Assembly: GCF_001911425.1 (NCBI RefSeq)
Contig: NZ_MPPL01000001.1
Location: 3,361,160-3,425,159, forward strand
Direction: 5' to 3'
Origin: Mucilaginibacter polytrichastri
GTDB taxonomy: Bacteria > Bacteroidota > Bacteroidia > Sphingobacteriales > Sphingobacteriaceae
Length of the DNA stretch: 64,000 bases
Shown here: positions 52,206-62,881 of the stretch, one piece after another
How the letters are laid out: the number at the start of each line of letters is the position of its first letter
How positions within the stretch are numbered: position 1 is the stretch's first letter
Notes under the pieces: model-generated
Told to the model about the DNA's origin: nothing
Seen by the model: only the letters and a program-made list of their open reading frames with translations
Database searches by the model: none
Translations under genes and position numbers: made by a program

Positions 52206-52362
52206 TTTTAGGCTCTTCCCGCGGTTCATCGTCCAGCAAGATCCGCACAGACGGCGTATACAGGTCGTCGTGCTGGCCATGGCGCTGCGCCCAAAAAAAT
52301 GCACATAAAAATAGCACTGCCAGCAAAATGCTGCAGCCAATTAAAAAGTAAATAATGCTCAT
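52198..52362 (-). CDS. ccoS: CcoS cbb3 maturation protein
   Basis: A 54-residue protein whose ATG at 52362 overlaps the ccoI stop by 4 bp. It reads MSIIYFLIGCSILLAVLFL, continues through FFWAQRHGQHDDLYTPSVRI and ends in an acidic tail. The single helix and the Q-x-D-D-L-x-x-P pattern are diagnostic of CcoS/FixS, required for haem-copper insertion into the cbb3 oxidase. The gene is followed by ccoNO after 92 bp. Confidence 0.93.
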   Translation of the reverse strand: MSIIYFLIGCSILLAVLFLCAFFWAQRHGQHDDLYTPSVRILLDDEPREEPKSD

Positions 52363-54746
52363 AATAATTTTCTGAACCTTGCCGCTAAATGTGTAGCAAT
52401 ACTGGTGAACGAGATAATGGTTGCCGTACTTAAAGGCATTAAAATAGCCGCTATTAATGGTGATAGTTTGCCTGTTACAGCATAGCTCAAACCGAACAGG
52501 TTATATACCAATGAAATAAGAAAGGATGCATGGATGATCTGAACCGTATCTTTAGAAAACCTTAAAAACTGCGGTAATTTGCGGAGGGATCTGCCATCTA
52601 AAATGGCATCGCTGCCCGGTGAAAAATTGTTAACATTATCTGTAATGGCAACCCCCAGGTCGCTTTGCTTTAAAGCGCCCGAATCATTTAAACCGTCGCC
52701 CATCATCAATACCTTTTGGTGTGATTGCTGCAATGATTTTATAAAGTCCAGTTTCTGCTGGGGCGATTTGCTGAAATGCATGTGATGATCCATAAAATAA
52801 GGCAGTAATGCCCGCCGGTCATGATCATTATCGCCTGATAAAAGATAGAGACGGTAATCGGCATCGCATAAATCGGCAACTTCATTAAGGCCGGTGCGCT
52901 GCTCTTGTTTAAAAGCAAAGTAGCCTGCATAAATACCATCAATCATTACGTGTACTTCTGTGGCCAGCTCTATGATGTTACCACTGCCCAGCACAAATGC
53001 CATACTGCCGATGCGGATAAGGTGGTTATTAATTTGTGCGGTAATGCCCTGACCTGTGGCTTCATGATAGGCAACCGACGAGAGACTTTCGTAATGGCCC
53101 AGGTACGCGCAGATCTGCCTGCTTAAGGGGTGGCCGGAATTACTGCAAACCGAATAAATATATTGTTTCTCCCGGTTGTTTAAGTCGGCATGCATGGTAA
53201 CGCTTTGCTCGCCGCCAATGGTTATGGTGCCGGTTTTGTCTAAAACCAGGGTATCAATGCGGGCAAGCTGTTCAACCACATCAGTATTTTTAAGGTAAAA
53301 TAAATTACGGTCGAAGATGCTTAGTGCAGCCGACATGGTAAATGGTGTACTTAAAGCCAATGCACACGGGCATGCCACAATAAGTACTGCTGTAAACGCC
53401 GAGAAAGCCCGCTGCACATTAGCAGGTACCCAATATATAAACGAGCCAAAAGCGATACACAATAGTATCACTGTAAAATATTTACTTACCTTTTGGTTAA
53501 AGGTTTGCATGCGGTTGTCCTGCTTGCGTGTAAAGGCTTCGTTGTTCCACAATTGGGTTAAATAGCTTTGCGAAACCGGTTTAATTACTTCCAGCTCCAG
53601 GGCTTCGCCCAATTGGCGGCCTCCGGCATAGATCACCTCTCCTAATATTTTATTTACCGGGGCAGATTCGCCGGTCACAAAGCTAAAATCGATACGGGCA
53701 TCCCCTTTTAACAAAATAGCATCAGCCGGGATAATTTCACCATGCCTGATACGGATACGTTGCCCGATTACAATATTGGAAAGCGGCACGGGTTTTTCCA
53801 TACCCTCTTCCATTACCTGCACCGCCACCGGGAAGAACGAGCGATAATCGCGCTCGAAAGAGATATGGTAATAGGTTTTTTGTTGTACGTATTTACCAAC
53901 CAGTAAGAAAAACACCAGCCCGCAAAGCGTATCGGTAAAACCTGCGCCGGTATGTGTTAATATTTCGGCCACTGTGCGGATAAACAAAACGGCTATGCCC
54001 AGGGCTAAGGGGAAATCAATGTTCAATACCTTGTTCCGGAGGTTTACCCGGACCGACGAAAAATATCCCCAGCCGCTATAAAATACTACAGGCACAGCAA
54101 ACAGGATATTAAGCCATCCGAAAAAATGCCGGAAGTTTTGCTCATTAACCGATAGCCCCAGGTACTCTGGGAAACTAAGCAGCATTACATTGCCAAAGCA
54201 AAACCCGGCAACTGCAATTTTTCTGATCAGGTTATCGCTTGTACCCTTATTTTGCTTTTTAATCACATCCTGCAAACTGATCAATGGCTCATAACCGATA
54301 TCAAAGATCAATTCAACCACTTCGCGCAGGCTTATTTCTTGTGTTTTAAAACGGATGTTGATCTGCTTTTTCAAAAAATCGACGCGGCTGTAGTAAATGG
54401 CCGGGTTAATTCTGTTTAACTGCTCCAGCAGCCAGATGCAGGAGCTGCAATGGATGTAAGGGATATACAGCGTAACGATGGTCATCTGCTCATCCTTATA
54501 ATCAACCAGTTCTTTAATGATGGATGGCTCGTCCAGGTATTCAAACCGTTTTTCTACCCTTGCACGCGTAGCACCCGGATGATCGTTGTAGGCATAATAG
54601 CTGCATAAACCAGTGGAAGAAAGTATTTTATAAACGCTTTTACAGCCATTACAGCAAAAGCTTTTTTCATCTAACTCATAATGTACATCGGTGCAATCAT
54701 TGCCGCAATGGTAACAAGTGGTAGCATCAATAGTATGTATAGCCAT
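52359..54746 (-). CDS. ccoI: CcoI copper-transporting P-type ATPase
   Basis: A 795-residue P1B-type ATPase of the FixI/CcoI group. The N-terminus has a cysteine-rich zinc-finger-like domain (CYHCGNDC, then FCCNGCKSVY), followed by a heavy-metal domain with HCSSC near residue 98. The membrane and catalytic motifs are FVTGESAPV (actuator), VACPCALALSTPF (metal site), DKTGTIT (phosphorylation) and MMGDGLNDSGAL (hinge). It exports copper for cbb3 assembly rather than for detoxification. It heads the ccoI-ccoS unit with a CRP/FNR-like site 73 bp upstream. Confidence 0.96.
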   Translation of the reverse strand: MAIHTIDATTCYHCGNDCTDVHYELDEKSFCCNGCKSVYKILSSTGLCSYYAYNDHPGATRARVEKRFEYLDEPSIIKELVDYKDEQMTIVTLYIPYIHCSSCIWLLEQLNRINPAIYYSRVDFLKKQINIRFKTQEISLREVVELIFDIGYEPLISLQDVIKKQNKGTSDNLIRKIAVAGFCFGNVMLLSFPEYLGLSVNEQNFRHFFGWLNILFAVPVVFYSGWGYFSSVRVNLRNKVLNIDFPLALGIAVLFIRTVAEILTHTGAGFTDTLCGLVFFLLVGKYVQQKTYYHISFERDYRSFFPVAVQVMEEGMEKPVPLSNIVIGQRIRIRHGEIIPADAILLKGDARIDFSFVTGESAPVNKILGEVIYAGGRQLGEALELEVIKPVSQSYLTQLWNNEAFTRKQDNRMQTFNQKVSKYFTVILLCIAFGSFIYWVPANVQRAFSAFTAVLIVACPCALALSTPFTMSAALSIFDRNLFYLKNTDVVEQLARIDTLVLDKTGTITIGGEQSVTMHADLNNREKQYIYSVCSNSGHPLSRQICAYLGHYESLSSVAYHEATGQGITAQINNHLIRIGSMAFVLGSGNIIELATEVHVMIDGIYAGYFAFKQEQRTGLNEVADLCDADYRLYLLSGDNDHDRRALLPYFMDHHMHFSKSPQQKLDFIKSLQQSHQKVLMMGDGLNDSGALKQSDLGVAITDNVNNFSPGSDAILDGRSLRKLPQFLRFSKDTVQIIHASFLISLVYNLFGLSYAVTGKLSPLIAAILMPLSTATIISFTSIATHLAARFRKLL

Positions 54747-54818
54747 GGGTTAATTGTTTACCCCCCAAAAATGGGGTGCAAACTCCTTTAAAAAAATGAC
54801 GGCGGCTGATATAATAAA

Positions 54819-54831
54819 TGATTGAAGTCAC
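54819..54831. promoter_or_regulatory. CRP/FNR-like site 6, upstream of ccoI
   Basis: TGATTGAAGTCAC, extended as TGAT-N3-AGTCACTTT. It lies 73 bp upstream of the ccoI ATG, in the divergent region shared with the histone H1-like gene. Confidence 0.65.
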
Positions 54832-54924
54832 TTTATAATACGCAGCTGTTTACGTTGTTTTTATATCGCTTTTTCAGGATTCTGGCTATATTCGCACCTA
54901 TTTTGTTATCATATAAAGATTATT

Positions 54925-55104
54925 ATGGAAAACTTCAGTAAAGTTAAAGAGCTGGTGGCTGCTTCAGAAGCTGACTTCACCGCATTCTACGAAAAAGGAA
55001 ATAAAGCAGCAGGAACAAGGGTTCGCAATGCTATGCAACAGTTAAAAACACTTGCTCAGGACATCCGCACCGAGGTAACTGAAAAAAAGAACGAAGCAAA
55101 GTAA
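54925..55104 (+). CDS. Histone H1-like small protein (Hc1-type)
   Basis: A 59-residue protein reading MENFSKVKELVAASEADFTA, with AFYEKGNKAAGTRVRNAMQQ and a lysine-rich end. The KGNKAAGTRVR segment and length match the Hc1-like proteins that are conserved and abundant in Bacteroidota and thought to bind DNA. Here the sequence is helical with charged repeats. It is monocistronic, with a strong terminator 30 bp after the stop. Confidence 0.88.
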   Translation: MENFSKVKELVAASEADFTAFYEKGNKAAGTRVRNAMQQLKTLAQDIRTEVTEKKNEAK

Positions 55105-55130
55105 TTAAATCAATAAACTGTTTAGGGTAA

Positions 55131-55158
55131 AAAAGGCTGTCGAGTGACAGCCTTTTTT
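55131..55158 (+). terminator. Terminator of the histone H1-like gene
   Basis: GGCTGTC at 55135-55141 and GACAGCC at 55146-55152 form a 7-bp stem with a GAGT loop, preceded by A-rich sequence and followed by T6. Confidence 0.88.
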
Positions 55159-55496
55159 GTTGGCCCGATTTGCATTCCTTCCACTGCAAATAACTTCAGA
55201 TGACAATACCTTAAAAGCTCATTCCTTTCCGGGCGATTGTTCATTTTGTACAATTTTCTAAAAAAGTCAATATTTAAAACCTATTTGTAAGTATTTGTCG
55301 TAAAAGGTAAATAACGCCCCCTTTGATATCATTTCATTGGGGTAGTTATCATTTATAATTATATTTAATAAATGAACCGGCCTTACATGTTAGATTATCT
55401 AAAACGCATATTACTTTTTTCTGCCTCAACACCTTTCTCGGCAGCCAGATATAATAAACCGGCATCTGCTATTTATTCACTTGCTTATACAACCGT
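55159..55496. other. Intergenic region upstream of the giant secreted protein
   Basis: About 340 bp, AT-rich, with no recognised gene or hairpin beyond the terminator at its left edge. The promoter of the large surface-protein operon must be here but was not located. Confidence 0.4.
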
Positions 55497-58400
55497 ATGA
55501 TCAAACTTTTACGTTTTTATTTTCCTGCAATTTTACTTGTGCTTTTAGTACACCTATCTGCATTTGCACAAAATTGTACTATTAACGCAGGTGCCGACCG
55601 CACCATTTGCCCAGGCAGCACTTTCGTATTGAACGGTAACGCCACGGGGCTGCTTACCCAGCAAGCAACCTGGACGCAGATTGCCGGGCAGCCTGTCACC
55701 ATTTCGGCTACAACGGTAAATGGCGGTACAGCATCTGCAACCGTTACCGGCTATACAGTTGGGCAAAGTTATAGTTTCCGCCTCTCTGCTACCTGTACCG
55801 ATGGTACGCCGGTTTTTGATGATGCAGTATATACGGTTTCGCCATTAACAGTGGCTAATGCAGGGCCCGATATTGTATCGTGCCCCGGCCTTAATGCTGT
55901 AACCATGGCGGCAAATACGCCACTGGCTGGCGAAACCGGCATATGGTCTGTAAATGGCAACCTGCCGCTGCCCAACCCGGTAACATCACCCAATGGTACA
56001 ATTAGCTTACCGGCAACCGGCAATACAGTTGGCAGTTCGGTTTACACCTGGACCATTACCAGCAACAGTGGTAATTGCTCTTCTACTTACAGTGTAAAGG
56101 TTACTAACCTGGGCGGCGAACCTATCGCTGTTACCACGCCTGTTAACGTAAGCTGCTATTCTATTAAAGCAGCTGTAGGTTTGCATGCCTCATTTGGTGG
56201 TAGCGGCAACGGGCAAATTGGCACCTGGTCATTCATCAGCGGGCCAAGTACACCTACTTTTGGAGATATTCACGATCAAAATACCGGTATCGGCGACCTG
56301 ATAGGCGGCACCTATATTGTACGCTGGACGGTAACCGGCCCATGTTTTAATGGTTTTAAAGATGTTACTGTTAATGTTTCGCCACCATCGCAGGATGTGA
56401 CCAGTGCAGGCGGCGAGCCTTTCTTTACTTACTGCGACGGCCGTACAAATACCGCACTAAACGGTGTAAAACCACTTTATAAAAACGAAGTGGTAAGCTG
56501 GGTATCGGCAGCAACCAACCCCGGCGGTGTAGTAATTGCCAACCCCACATCACCATCTACCACCATATCAGGCCTCAATGGTGCTTCGGCGTATGATTTT
56601 ATTTATACCATTACCAACACAGTTACCAATTGCTCTTCGGTAGCTATATATCATGTACGTTATACCACGGCACCATTTGTTGGTTTCATAACCCCTAACC
56701 CTTCATTTTTGCCCTGCAATGCTACGCAACTAACGGTACATTATAATGCGGCCGGTGGTAACCGTTCGCAATGGGCGCTGGTAAGCGCGCCGCCGGGCTC
56801 CCAGCTGCAGGCCAATGCAGGGATTAATACTTTTACAACCGCAGCCGACGATTTTCAACCCTTTGTTGGGATGAATAAGATCGGCACGTATGTAATCCGG
56901 TTCAGGCGTTACAGCGACGATGCTTCCGGAGGATGTAATGACAGCTATGCAGATATCAGGATTGTGGTATCCAAAGCACCATACCAGGCCAATGCAGGTA
57001 CTTCGCAGTTTTTATCGTGTAATGTTACCTCTGCTACGCTGGCAGGTAATGCCCCGCAGGGCGATGACTCGGGCACCGGGCAATGGAGCCAGGTAAGCGG
57101 CCCTAATAATGCTACTATTGCCGATAAATCTTTAAATACCACAGGTATATCTAACCTGGTAAGCGGTGTATATACTTTTAGATGGATAGTTAGCGGTGGC
57201 AGTACAGACTGCGGCGATTCGCAATCTGATGTAAAAGTGATCGTTGCCGCTGCCCCAACGCATGTTAATGCAGGCGCTGATATGACGGTGTGCTATTCTA
57301 CCCCAATAAAACTGGCAGCCGATGCACCGCTGCCAAATGAAAAAGGCACATGGAGCGTACTCTCAGAAAGCCCCGCCACACCTGCAAGTACGGTTACGTT
57401 TTCTAACGTTAACGACCCTAACGCTATTGTAACCGGCTTACTGGCCAATAAAATTTATACCCTGCAATGGACCATAGAAAATGCCTGCGGTACCCTTACA
57501 GACCAGGTAGTTATTAACACCAATAGCACCAATGGCCCCAAACAGGCAGCTGCCGGGCCCGACCAATGCTTAGGAGGCGGCTCAACAATATTTAATTTAA
57601 GTGCTAATGCGCCGGATGCAGGCGAAACCGGGATCTGGACATTACTGCCCGGCAGCCCCAATACTCCTGCTTTTACCAACGCCAGCAGCCAAACCGTTAC
57701 CGGTGCCACCCTGGGTACTTACAGGTTTGAATGGCAGCTAAGTAAAGGCGGATGTGCCACCACGCGCGACACGGTTGTTATAACCATATCAAATGGTACA
57801 ACCACAGCTGCCATTAACGGCAGTACGGGCACATCGCAGCAGGATGTGTGCGGACTAGGCCCTGTTACCCTAACAGCCACCAATGCCGCATTAACTGCAG
57901 GCGAAGCAGGTACATGGACGCAAACCGGCGGGCCAGGTGGTGCAGTAATTACATCGCCCAATGGCACCTCTACCACGGTTACAGGATTGGTAGAAGGCAG
58001 GTACAAATTCAGATATACCATAACTAACGGTGCCTGTTCAAGCTCGTTTGCAGAGGTAACTTACAATATAAGCGCGCCGCCAACACCAGCAGTAGCGGCT
58101 GTAGGCGGCACAAACCCAATTACACTTTGTAATGCCGCATCAACCGTTTTAGATGCCAACACCATAACTGTTGGCACAGGGTTATGGGTAGTACAAAGCG
58201 GCCCTAACGCACCAACTTTTAGCAGCCTTAACGACCCGCACGCCACCATCAGTGGATTAATATTAGGGACTTATGTATTAACCTGGCAGTCAAGCAACGG
58301 TACTATCTGCCCGGCATCTACCTCCAATGTCTCTATTATTGTGCATCAGTCCGCCAATGCAGGTGCAGATCAGGCTTTATGTAATACTACAGTAACTGTA

Positions 58401-61400
58401 TTATCGGGCAATGAGGGTAGCGATGGTGTTTGGACACTGGTATCAGCATTACCTGGGGGCACTCCCCCGGTTACGATCACCAAAAATGGCTCGTCCACCG
58501 GTTTCGGCAATACAGCAATAGTAACCGGGTTAACACCCAACAGTAACTATGTATTCAGATATACCATAAACACCGGCTTGGTTGCAGGTAAAGATGCAGG
58601 CGGCTGCGGTACCTTAACAGATGACATGGCAGTTGCAGTAAGTGGGCCGCCATCTACCGCAGATGCAGGCCCCGACCAGCAATTATGTACCAGTTCGGGC
58701 ACTTCGGTAACCCTGGCTGCGGCAACACCTACCGTGGGTACAGGCACCTGGAGCATCATTAGCCGCCCTTTAGGTAGTTTAGCCACTTTATCATCAACCA
58801 CTGCACCTAATGCCACATTTAATAATTTAAGTGTGCAGGGCGATTACCTTTTACAATGGACCGTTACCAATGCCAATTGTACGGGGAATGAGTCGAGCAA
58901 TGATATTGTGCGCATCAGTGTTTTTGCCCCGCCAACAGTTGCCGGGCCAATGACAGACCAGCCTGCTGCCTGTTTGGGTAATGTAACCTTAACCGGTACC
59001 ACCCCTACGGTGGGCATAGGTACCTGGACGTTTGTACCCAACGGCCCCGGCGATACCCGTACACCGATTATTGATGCACCCAATGCCCCGACCACAAGTG
59101 TTTCGGGTTTGGTAATTAATGCAGCCAATCCTTACAAATTTAGGTGGACCATTACCAATGGTACCTGTACTGCTTCATCTGCCGATGTAAATATTACTGT
59201 AAAGGACAATACGCCTGCTGTTGCCAATGCTGGTACGGTTGCCAACACCTGTGCACCGGCAGCGGGCAGTACGGCTTCGGTTACCCTGGCATCTACCAAC
59301 ACAACCTTAACCGGAAATGACCAGGGCACCTGGACGGTTGTTACCCAGCCGCCATTTAGCCCTGCCGTTACTTTTGATAATTTGCACAGCGCAACAGCCA
59401 CTGCAAGTAACTTAAAAGCCGGCGCATACACCTTAAGATGGACCATTGCCAACAACAGCGCATGTACATCAACCAGCGACGTTAGCTTTACCATATTCGA
59501 TCCGCCTTCAACCGCTGATGCAGGTCCGCCGGCGGCTAATTATTGCCTGTCTGCACCGGCTGTGTTATCAGCAACAGCGCCAACATCCGGTACCGGTACC
59601 TGGACGGTGCTCAGCAAACCCACAGGCGCAGCAGACCCGGTATTTAGTTCGGTGAACGACAATCATGCATCCGTAAGCGGCTTGGTGGCTGGTGCTTATA
59701 CCTTCCGCTGGACAGTATCTACCGGGCAATGTACAGACAGCCATGACGACATTACCATCACCGTGGCCAATTGCGTTATTGATTTGGGAATAACCAATAC
59801 AGACGGTAAAACCAATTATACGCCGGGTACCATAAATACATATACTATTGTAGCAAGCAACAACGGCACAAGTGATGCCAATGGCGCAACGGTAACCTTC
59901 CCGTTCCCAACAGGGGTAACCGGTACATGGACAGCCACTTATACAGGTACAGCAAGCGGTACAGCGAGCGGAACTACAGCAATTAATGAAATTGTGAATT
60001 TGCCTGTAGGCAGCTCCGTTACTTATGTGGTAACAGCAAATATCGGAAGCGGCGTAACCGGCAATCTAACCACTATTGCCTCCGTTAACCCGCCACCGGG
60101 CTTAACAGATGTTACCCCGGGTGATAACAGTGCATCTGATACGGACACGCAAATTAGTCAGGTTGATTTGAACATTACCAATACCGATGGTAAAACAACT
60201 TATACACCGGGTACTACTAATACTTATACCGTAGTAGCTACCAATACCGGCTTAAGCACAGCTACCGGTGCATTAGTTAGTTACCCACTGCCAGCCGGAG
60301 TAAGCGGCACGTGGACAGCTGTATACGCGGGCGGCGCAACCGGTAATGCCAGCGGAACGGGCAATATCAACGAAACTGTAACTATACCGCCGGGTGGAAC
60401 GGTAACCTACACAGTAGCAGCAGCCATTGCAAGCAATGTTACCGGCGATGTTACCACTACGGCAACAATTACTGCTCCGGCCGGTATTACAGACCCTACC
60501 CCGGCTAATAATGTTGCCAGTTATTCTAATACGCAAAGCAGCAGCGCAGATTTAAGCGTTACCAATAGCGATGGCAAAACTACTTACACACCGGGTACAG
60601 CCAACACTTATACCATTGTAGTAACCAATAGCGGGCCAAGCGACGTAACAGGCGCAACAGTAACCAATAACCTGCCGGCAGGTGTAACCGGTACCTGGAC
60701 TGCAGTTTATGCTGGCGGCGCCACAGGTGCAGCTTCGGGAACAGGCAATATTGGCCAACTGGTAAACGTACCAGCGGGTGGTACTGTTACCTATACTTAT
60801 GTAGTAACCATCCCGTCTGACTTTACTGCTGCCAGCCTTAACAATACCACTACTGTTACGATGCCGACCGGTGTAAATGACCCTACTCCGGTAAACAATA
60901 CGGCTACAGATGGGGATACACCAAATAGTATCACCGATCTTAAGGTAGTAAAAACGGCATCGGGCTTAACGCCATCTATCGGTACCCGGATTACCTTTAC
61001 AGTTGCGGTTAGCAATAATGGCCCTAGTATGGCAACCAATGTTAGCGTTAGCGATCTGCTGCCATCGGGCTTTACCTATGTAAGCGCAACACCGGATGCC
61101 GGAACCTATAACAATACAATGGGCGTATGGGCAATTGGCAACCTGGCCAATGCAGGCACCCAAACTTTAACCATTACAGCCAGCGTAAATACTACGGGCA
61201 GCTATACCAATACCGCAACGGTTACAGGTACAGAGGCCGATAGCGACCCGACCAATAACAGCAGCCAGGTAACCATTGCCCCTAAACAGCTCCCTGTAGC
61301 TAATAATGATGCTGCCACAACAGGTTCAAATACACCGGTAGCTATTAATTTATTAACCAATGATGTTAAGGCTGCTGATAACCTGGTGCCCAATACGGTA

Positions 61401-62879
61401 ACCATCATAACTCCACCTCAGCATGGCACCGTGACTGTAGACCCTGCAACTGGTATAGCCACCTACACGGCAACCCCGGGCTATTCTGGCACCGATACTT
61501 TTACCTACACGGTTACAGATGCTAATGGCGGTACATCAAACATAGCCACCGCAACTATTACTGTAGACAAAGCCCCTGTTGCTAATGATGATAACGCAAT
61601 TACAGCTATGAACACGCCTGTAATTATTAACCTCCCCGTTAATGATGTTAATGGCGATGCCGCGCTGGCACCTTCAACAGTTATTATTGTACAGCAACCA
61701 TTGCATGGTACAGTGACTGTTAACACTATTACGGGCACAGCTACATATACACCTAATGCAGGCTACTTTGGCCAGGATAATTTTACGTATACCATTAAAG
61801 ACCAAAACGGATTTGTATCAAACGTAGCCAACGTTACTGTTACAATTCCCAAGGGGCCAACTGCTGTAAATGATAACGTTACCACCACACCTAACAGGCC
61901 TGTGGGTATCCCGGTAATTAACAATGACCAGGCAGGCAGCGCCGACCTCGACCCAACTACGATTACCATTATTACCCAACCGGCGCACGGTACATTGATA
62001 GTTGACCCGGTTACCGGGCTGGTAACTTATACCCCGGCCTTAAATTATGCAGGGCCAGATCAATTTACCTATACCATCAGGGATAAAAACGGGGCCGTGA
62101 GTAATGTAGCCACAGTAACCATCAACACTAATGACAGGCCGGTTATTGGCTTGGCCAAAGCAGCAACAGCTGCAGTCAAGGCGGTTAATGGCTCGTTCGA
62201 TGTAACTTATATTTTAACCGTGGGCAACTACGGCATAACAGATCTTAATAACATCAGCATTAAGGATGATCTTACTTCAACTTTCCGCGGCGAGCAATGG
62301 GTGGTTAAAAGCATCAGAACGCTGGGCAAGTTAACGGTTAACAACAGTTACAATGGTAATGGCAACACAGAAATGCTGGCATCTGCCAACCAGTTGTTTG
62401 TTGGCCAGGTAGAAGAGATAGAGCTGGTGGTAAATGTAACCGTTTTATCGGGTGGTACCACCTATCAGAACCGTGCTACGGCTTCGGGCACATCAATTAC
62501 CGGGACAAGTACCACAGATCAATCAACCGACGGACTGAAACCAGATGTAACCACCGCGGGTGATGTAAGCTCGTCTGTACCTACCCCTGTGGAGCTGAAA
62601 CGGCCAAACGAATTTATTCCGCAAGGCTTCTCACCAAACGGCGACGGCGTGCATGACACATTTGTAATTGAAAATGTAAGCGGCAGGCGTGTTTCACTAG
62701 AGTTTTACAACCGCTGGGGGAACCTTGTTTACCGCAACGGCGATTACAAAAACGACTGGGGCGGCAAGTGTAACCAGGGTATACACATAGGCGAAGATTT
62801 GCCGGAAGGCACCTACTACTACATTGTAAAATTTGATGACAAAGACCGCTATGTGGGCTATATAACCCTTAACAGATAG
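55497..62879 (+). CDS. Giant secreted repeat protein with type 9 secretion sorting domain
   Basis: A 2460-residue protein with a signal peptide (residues 1-25, ending SAFAQ). About fourteen PKD/Ig-like repeats of roughly 95 residues fill 26-1425; many carry NAGPDQ.LC and GTWTV..GP motifs. DUF11-type repeats (TNTDGKTTYTPGT.NTYT) fill about 1425-1925. Three cadherin-like modules with ANDDA.T..NTPV.I.LL.ND and TYTP..GY.G.D.FTYT follow to about 2213, then another DUF11-like domain. The last 90 residues (FIPQGFSPNGDGVHDTF; LEFYNRWGNLVY) are the gliding-motility-associated C-terminal domain that directs type 9 secretion. It is probably a surface adhesin. The next gene encodes its PorP/SprF partner 2 bp downstream. 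Confidence 0.95.
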   Translation: MIKLLRFYFPAILLVLLVHLSAFAQNCTINAGADRTICPGSTFVLNGNATGLLTQQATWTQIAGQPVTISATTVNGGTASATVTGYTVGQSYSFRLSATCTDGTPVFDDAVYTVSPLTVANAGPDIVSCPGLNAVTMAANTPLAGETGIWSVNGNLPLPNPVTSPNGTISLPATGNTVGSSVYTWTITSNSGNCSSTYSVKVTNLGGEPIAVTTPVNVSCYSIKAAVGLHASFGGSGNGQIGTWSFISGPSTPTFGDIHDQNTGIGDLIGGTYIVRWTVTGPCFNGFKDVTVNVSPPSQDVTSAGGEPFFTYCDGRTNTALNGVKPLYKNEVVSWVSAATNPGGVVIANPTSPSTTISGLNGASAYDFIYTITNTVTNCSSVAIYHVRYTTAPFVGFITPNPSFLPCNATQLTVHYNAAGGNRSQWALVSAPPGSQLQANAGINTFTTAADDFQPFVGMNKIGTYVIRFRRYSDDASGGCNDSYADIRIVVSKAPYQANAGTSQFLSCNVTSATLAGNAPQGDDSGTGQWSQVSGPNNATIADKSLNTTGISNLVSGVYTFRWIVSGGSTDCGDSQSDVKVIVAAAPTHVNAGADMTVCYSTPIKLAADAPLPNEKGTWSVLSESPATPASTVTFSNVNDPNAIVTGLLANKIYTLQWTIENACGTLTDQVVINTNSTNGPKQAAAGPDQCLGGGSTIFNLSANAPDAGETGIWTLLPGSPNTPAFTNASSQTVTGATLGTYRFEWQLSKGGCATTRDTVVITISNGTTTAAINGSTGTSQQDVCGLGPVTLTATNAALTAGEAGTWTQTGGPGGAVITSPNGTSTTVTGLVEGRYKFRYTITNGACSSSFAEVTYNISAPPTPAVAAVGGTNPITLCNAASTVLDANTITVGTGLWVVQSGPNAPTFSSLNDPHATISGLILGTYVLTWQSSNGTICPASTSNVSIIVHQSANAGADQALCNTTVTVLSGNEGSDGVWTLVSALPGGTPPVTITKNGSSTGFGNTAIVTGLTPNSNYVFRYTINTGLVAGKDAGGCGTLTDDMAVAVSGPPSTADAGPDQQLCTSSGTSVTLAAATPTVGTGTWSIISRPLGSLATLSSTTAPNATFNNLSVQGDYLLQWTVTNANCTGNESSNDIVRISVFAPPTVAGPMTDQPAACLGNVTLTGTTPTVGIGTWTFVPNGPGDTRTPIIDAPNAPTTSVSGLVINAANPYKFRWTITNGTCTASSADVNITVKDNTPAVANAGTVANTCAPAAGSTASVTLASTNTTLTGNDQGTWTVVTQPPFSPAVTFDNLHSATATASNLKAGAYTLRWTIANNSACTSTSDVSFTIFDPPSTADAGPPAANYCLSAPAVLSATAPTSGTGTWTVLSKPTGAADPVFSSVNDNHASVSGLVAGAYTFRWTVSTGQCTDSHDDITITVANCVIDLGITNTDGKTNYTPGTINTYTIVASNNGTSDANGATVTFPFPTGVTGTWTATYTGTASGTASGTTAINEIVNLPVGSSVTYVVTANIGSGVTGNLTTIASVNPPPGLTDVTPGDNSASDTDTQISQVDLNITNTDGKTTYTPGTTNTYTVVATNTGLSTATGALVSYPLPAGVSGTWTAVYAGGATGNASGTGNINETVTIPPGGTVTYTVAAAIASNVTGDVTTTATITAPAGITDPTPANNVASYSNTQSSSADLSVTNSDGKTTYTPGTANTYTIVVTNSGPSDVTGATVTNNLPAGVTGTWTAVYAGGATGAASGTGNIGQLVNVPAGGTVTYTYVVTIPSDFTAASLNNTTTVTMPTGVNDPTPVNNTATDGDTPNSITDLKVVKTASGLTPSIGTRITFTVAVSNNGPSMATNVSVSDLLPSGFTYVSATPDAGTYNNTMGVWAIGNLANAGTQTLTITASVNTTGSYTNTATVTGTEADSDPTNNSSQVTIAPKQLPVANNDAATTGSNTPVAINLLTNDVKAADNLVPNTVTIITPPQHGTVTVDPATGIATYTATPGYSGTDTFTYTVTDANGGTSNIATATITVDKAPVANDDNAITAMNTPVIINLPVNDVNGDAALAPSTVIIVQQPLHGTVTVNTITGTATYTPNAGYFGQDNFTYTIKDQNGFVSNVANVTVTIPKGPTAVNDNVTTTPNRPVGIPVINNDQAGSADLDPTTITIITQPAHGTLIVDPVTGLVTYTPALNYAGPDQFTYTIRDKNGAVSNVATVTINTNDRPVIGLAKAATAAVKAVNGSFDVTYILTVGNYGITDLNNISIKDDLTSTFRGEQWVVKSIRTLGKLTVNNSYNGNGNTEMLASANQLFVGQVEEIELVVNVTVLSGGTTYQNRATASGTSITGTSTTDQSTDGLKPDVTTAGDVSSSVPTPVELKRPNEFIPQGFSPNGDGVHDTFVIENVSGRRVSLEFYNRWGNLVYRNGDYKNDWGGKCNQGIHIGEDLPEGTYYYIVKFDDKDRYVGYITLNR

Positions 62880-62881
62880 TT

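Noticed and set aside
54797..54813. Seventh TGAC-type site near ccoI (TGACGGCGG)
   Set aside because: The second half reads CTGA instead of TCA, so it does not fit the consensus.
55554..61969. Many open frames on the minus strand opposite the giant secreted protein
   Set aside because: They arise from the threonine/glycine/valine-rich repeat composition of the coding strand and change with each repeat; none has its own features.
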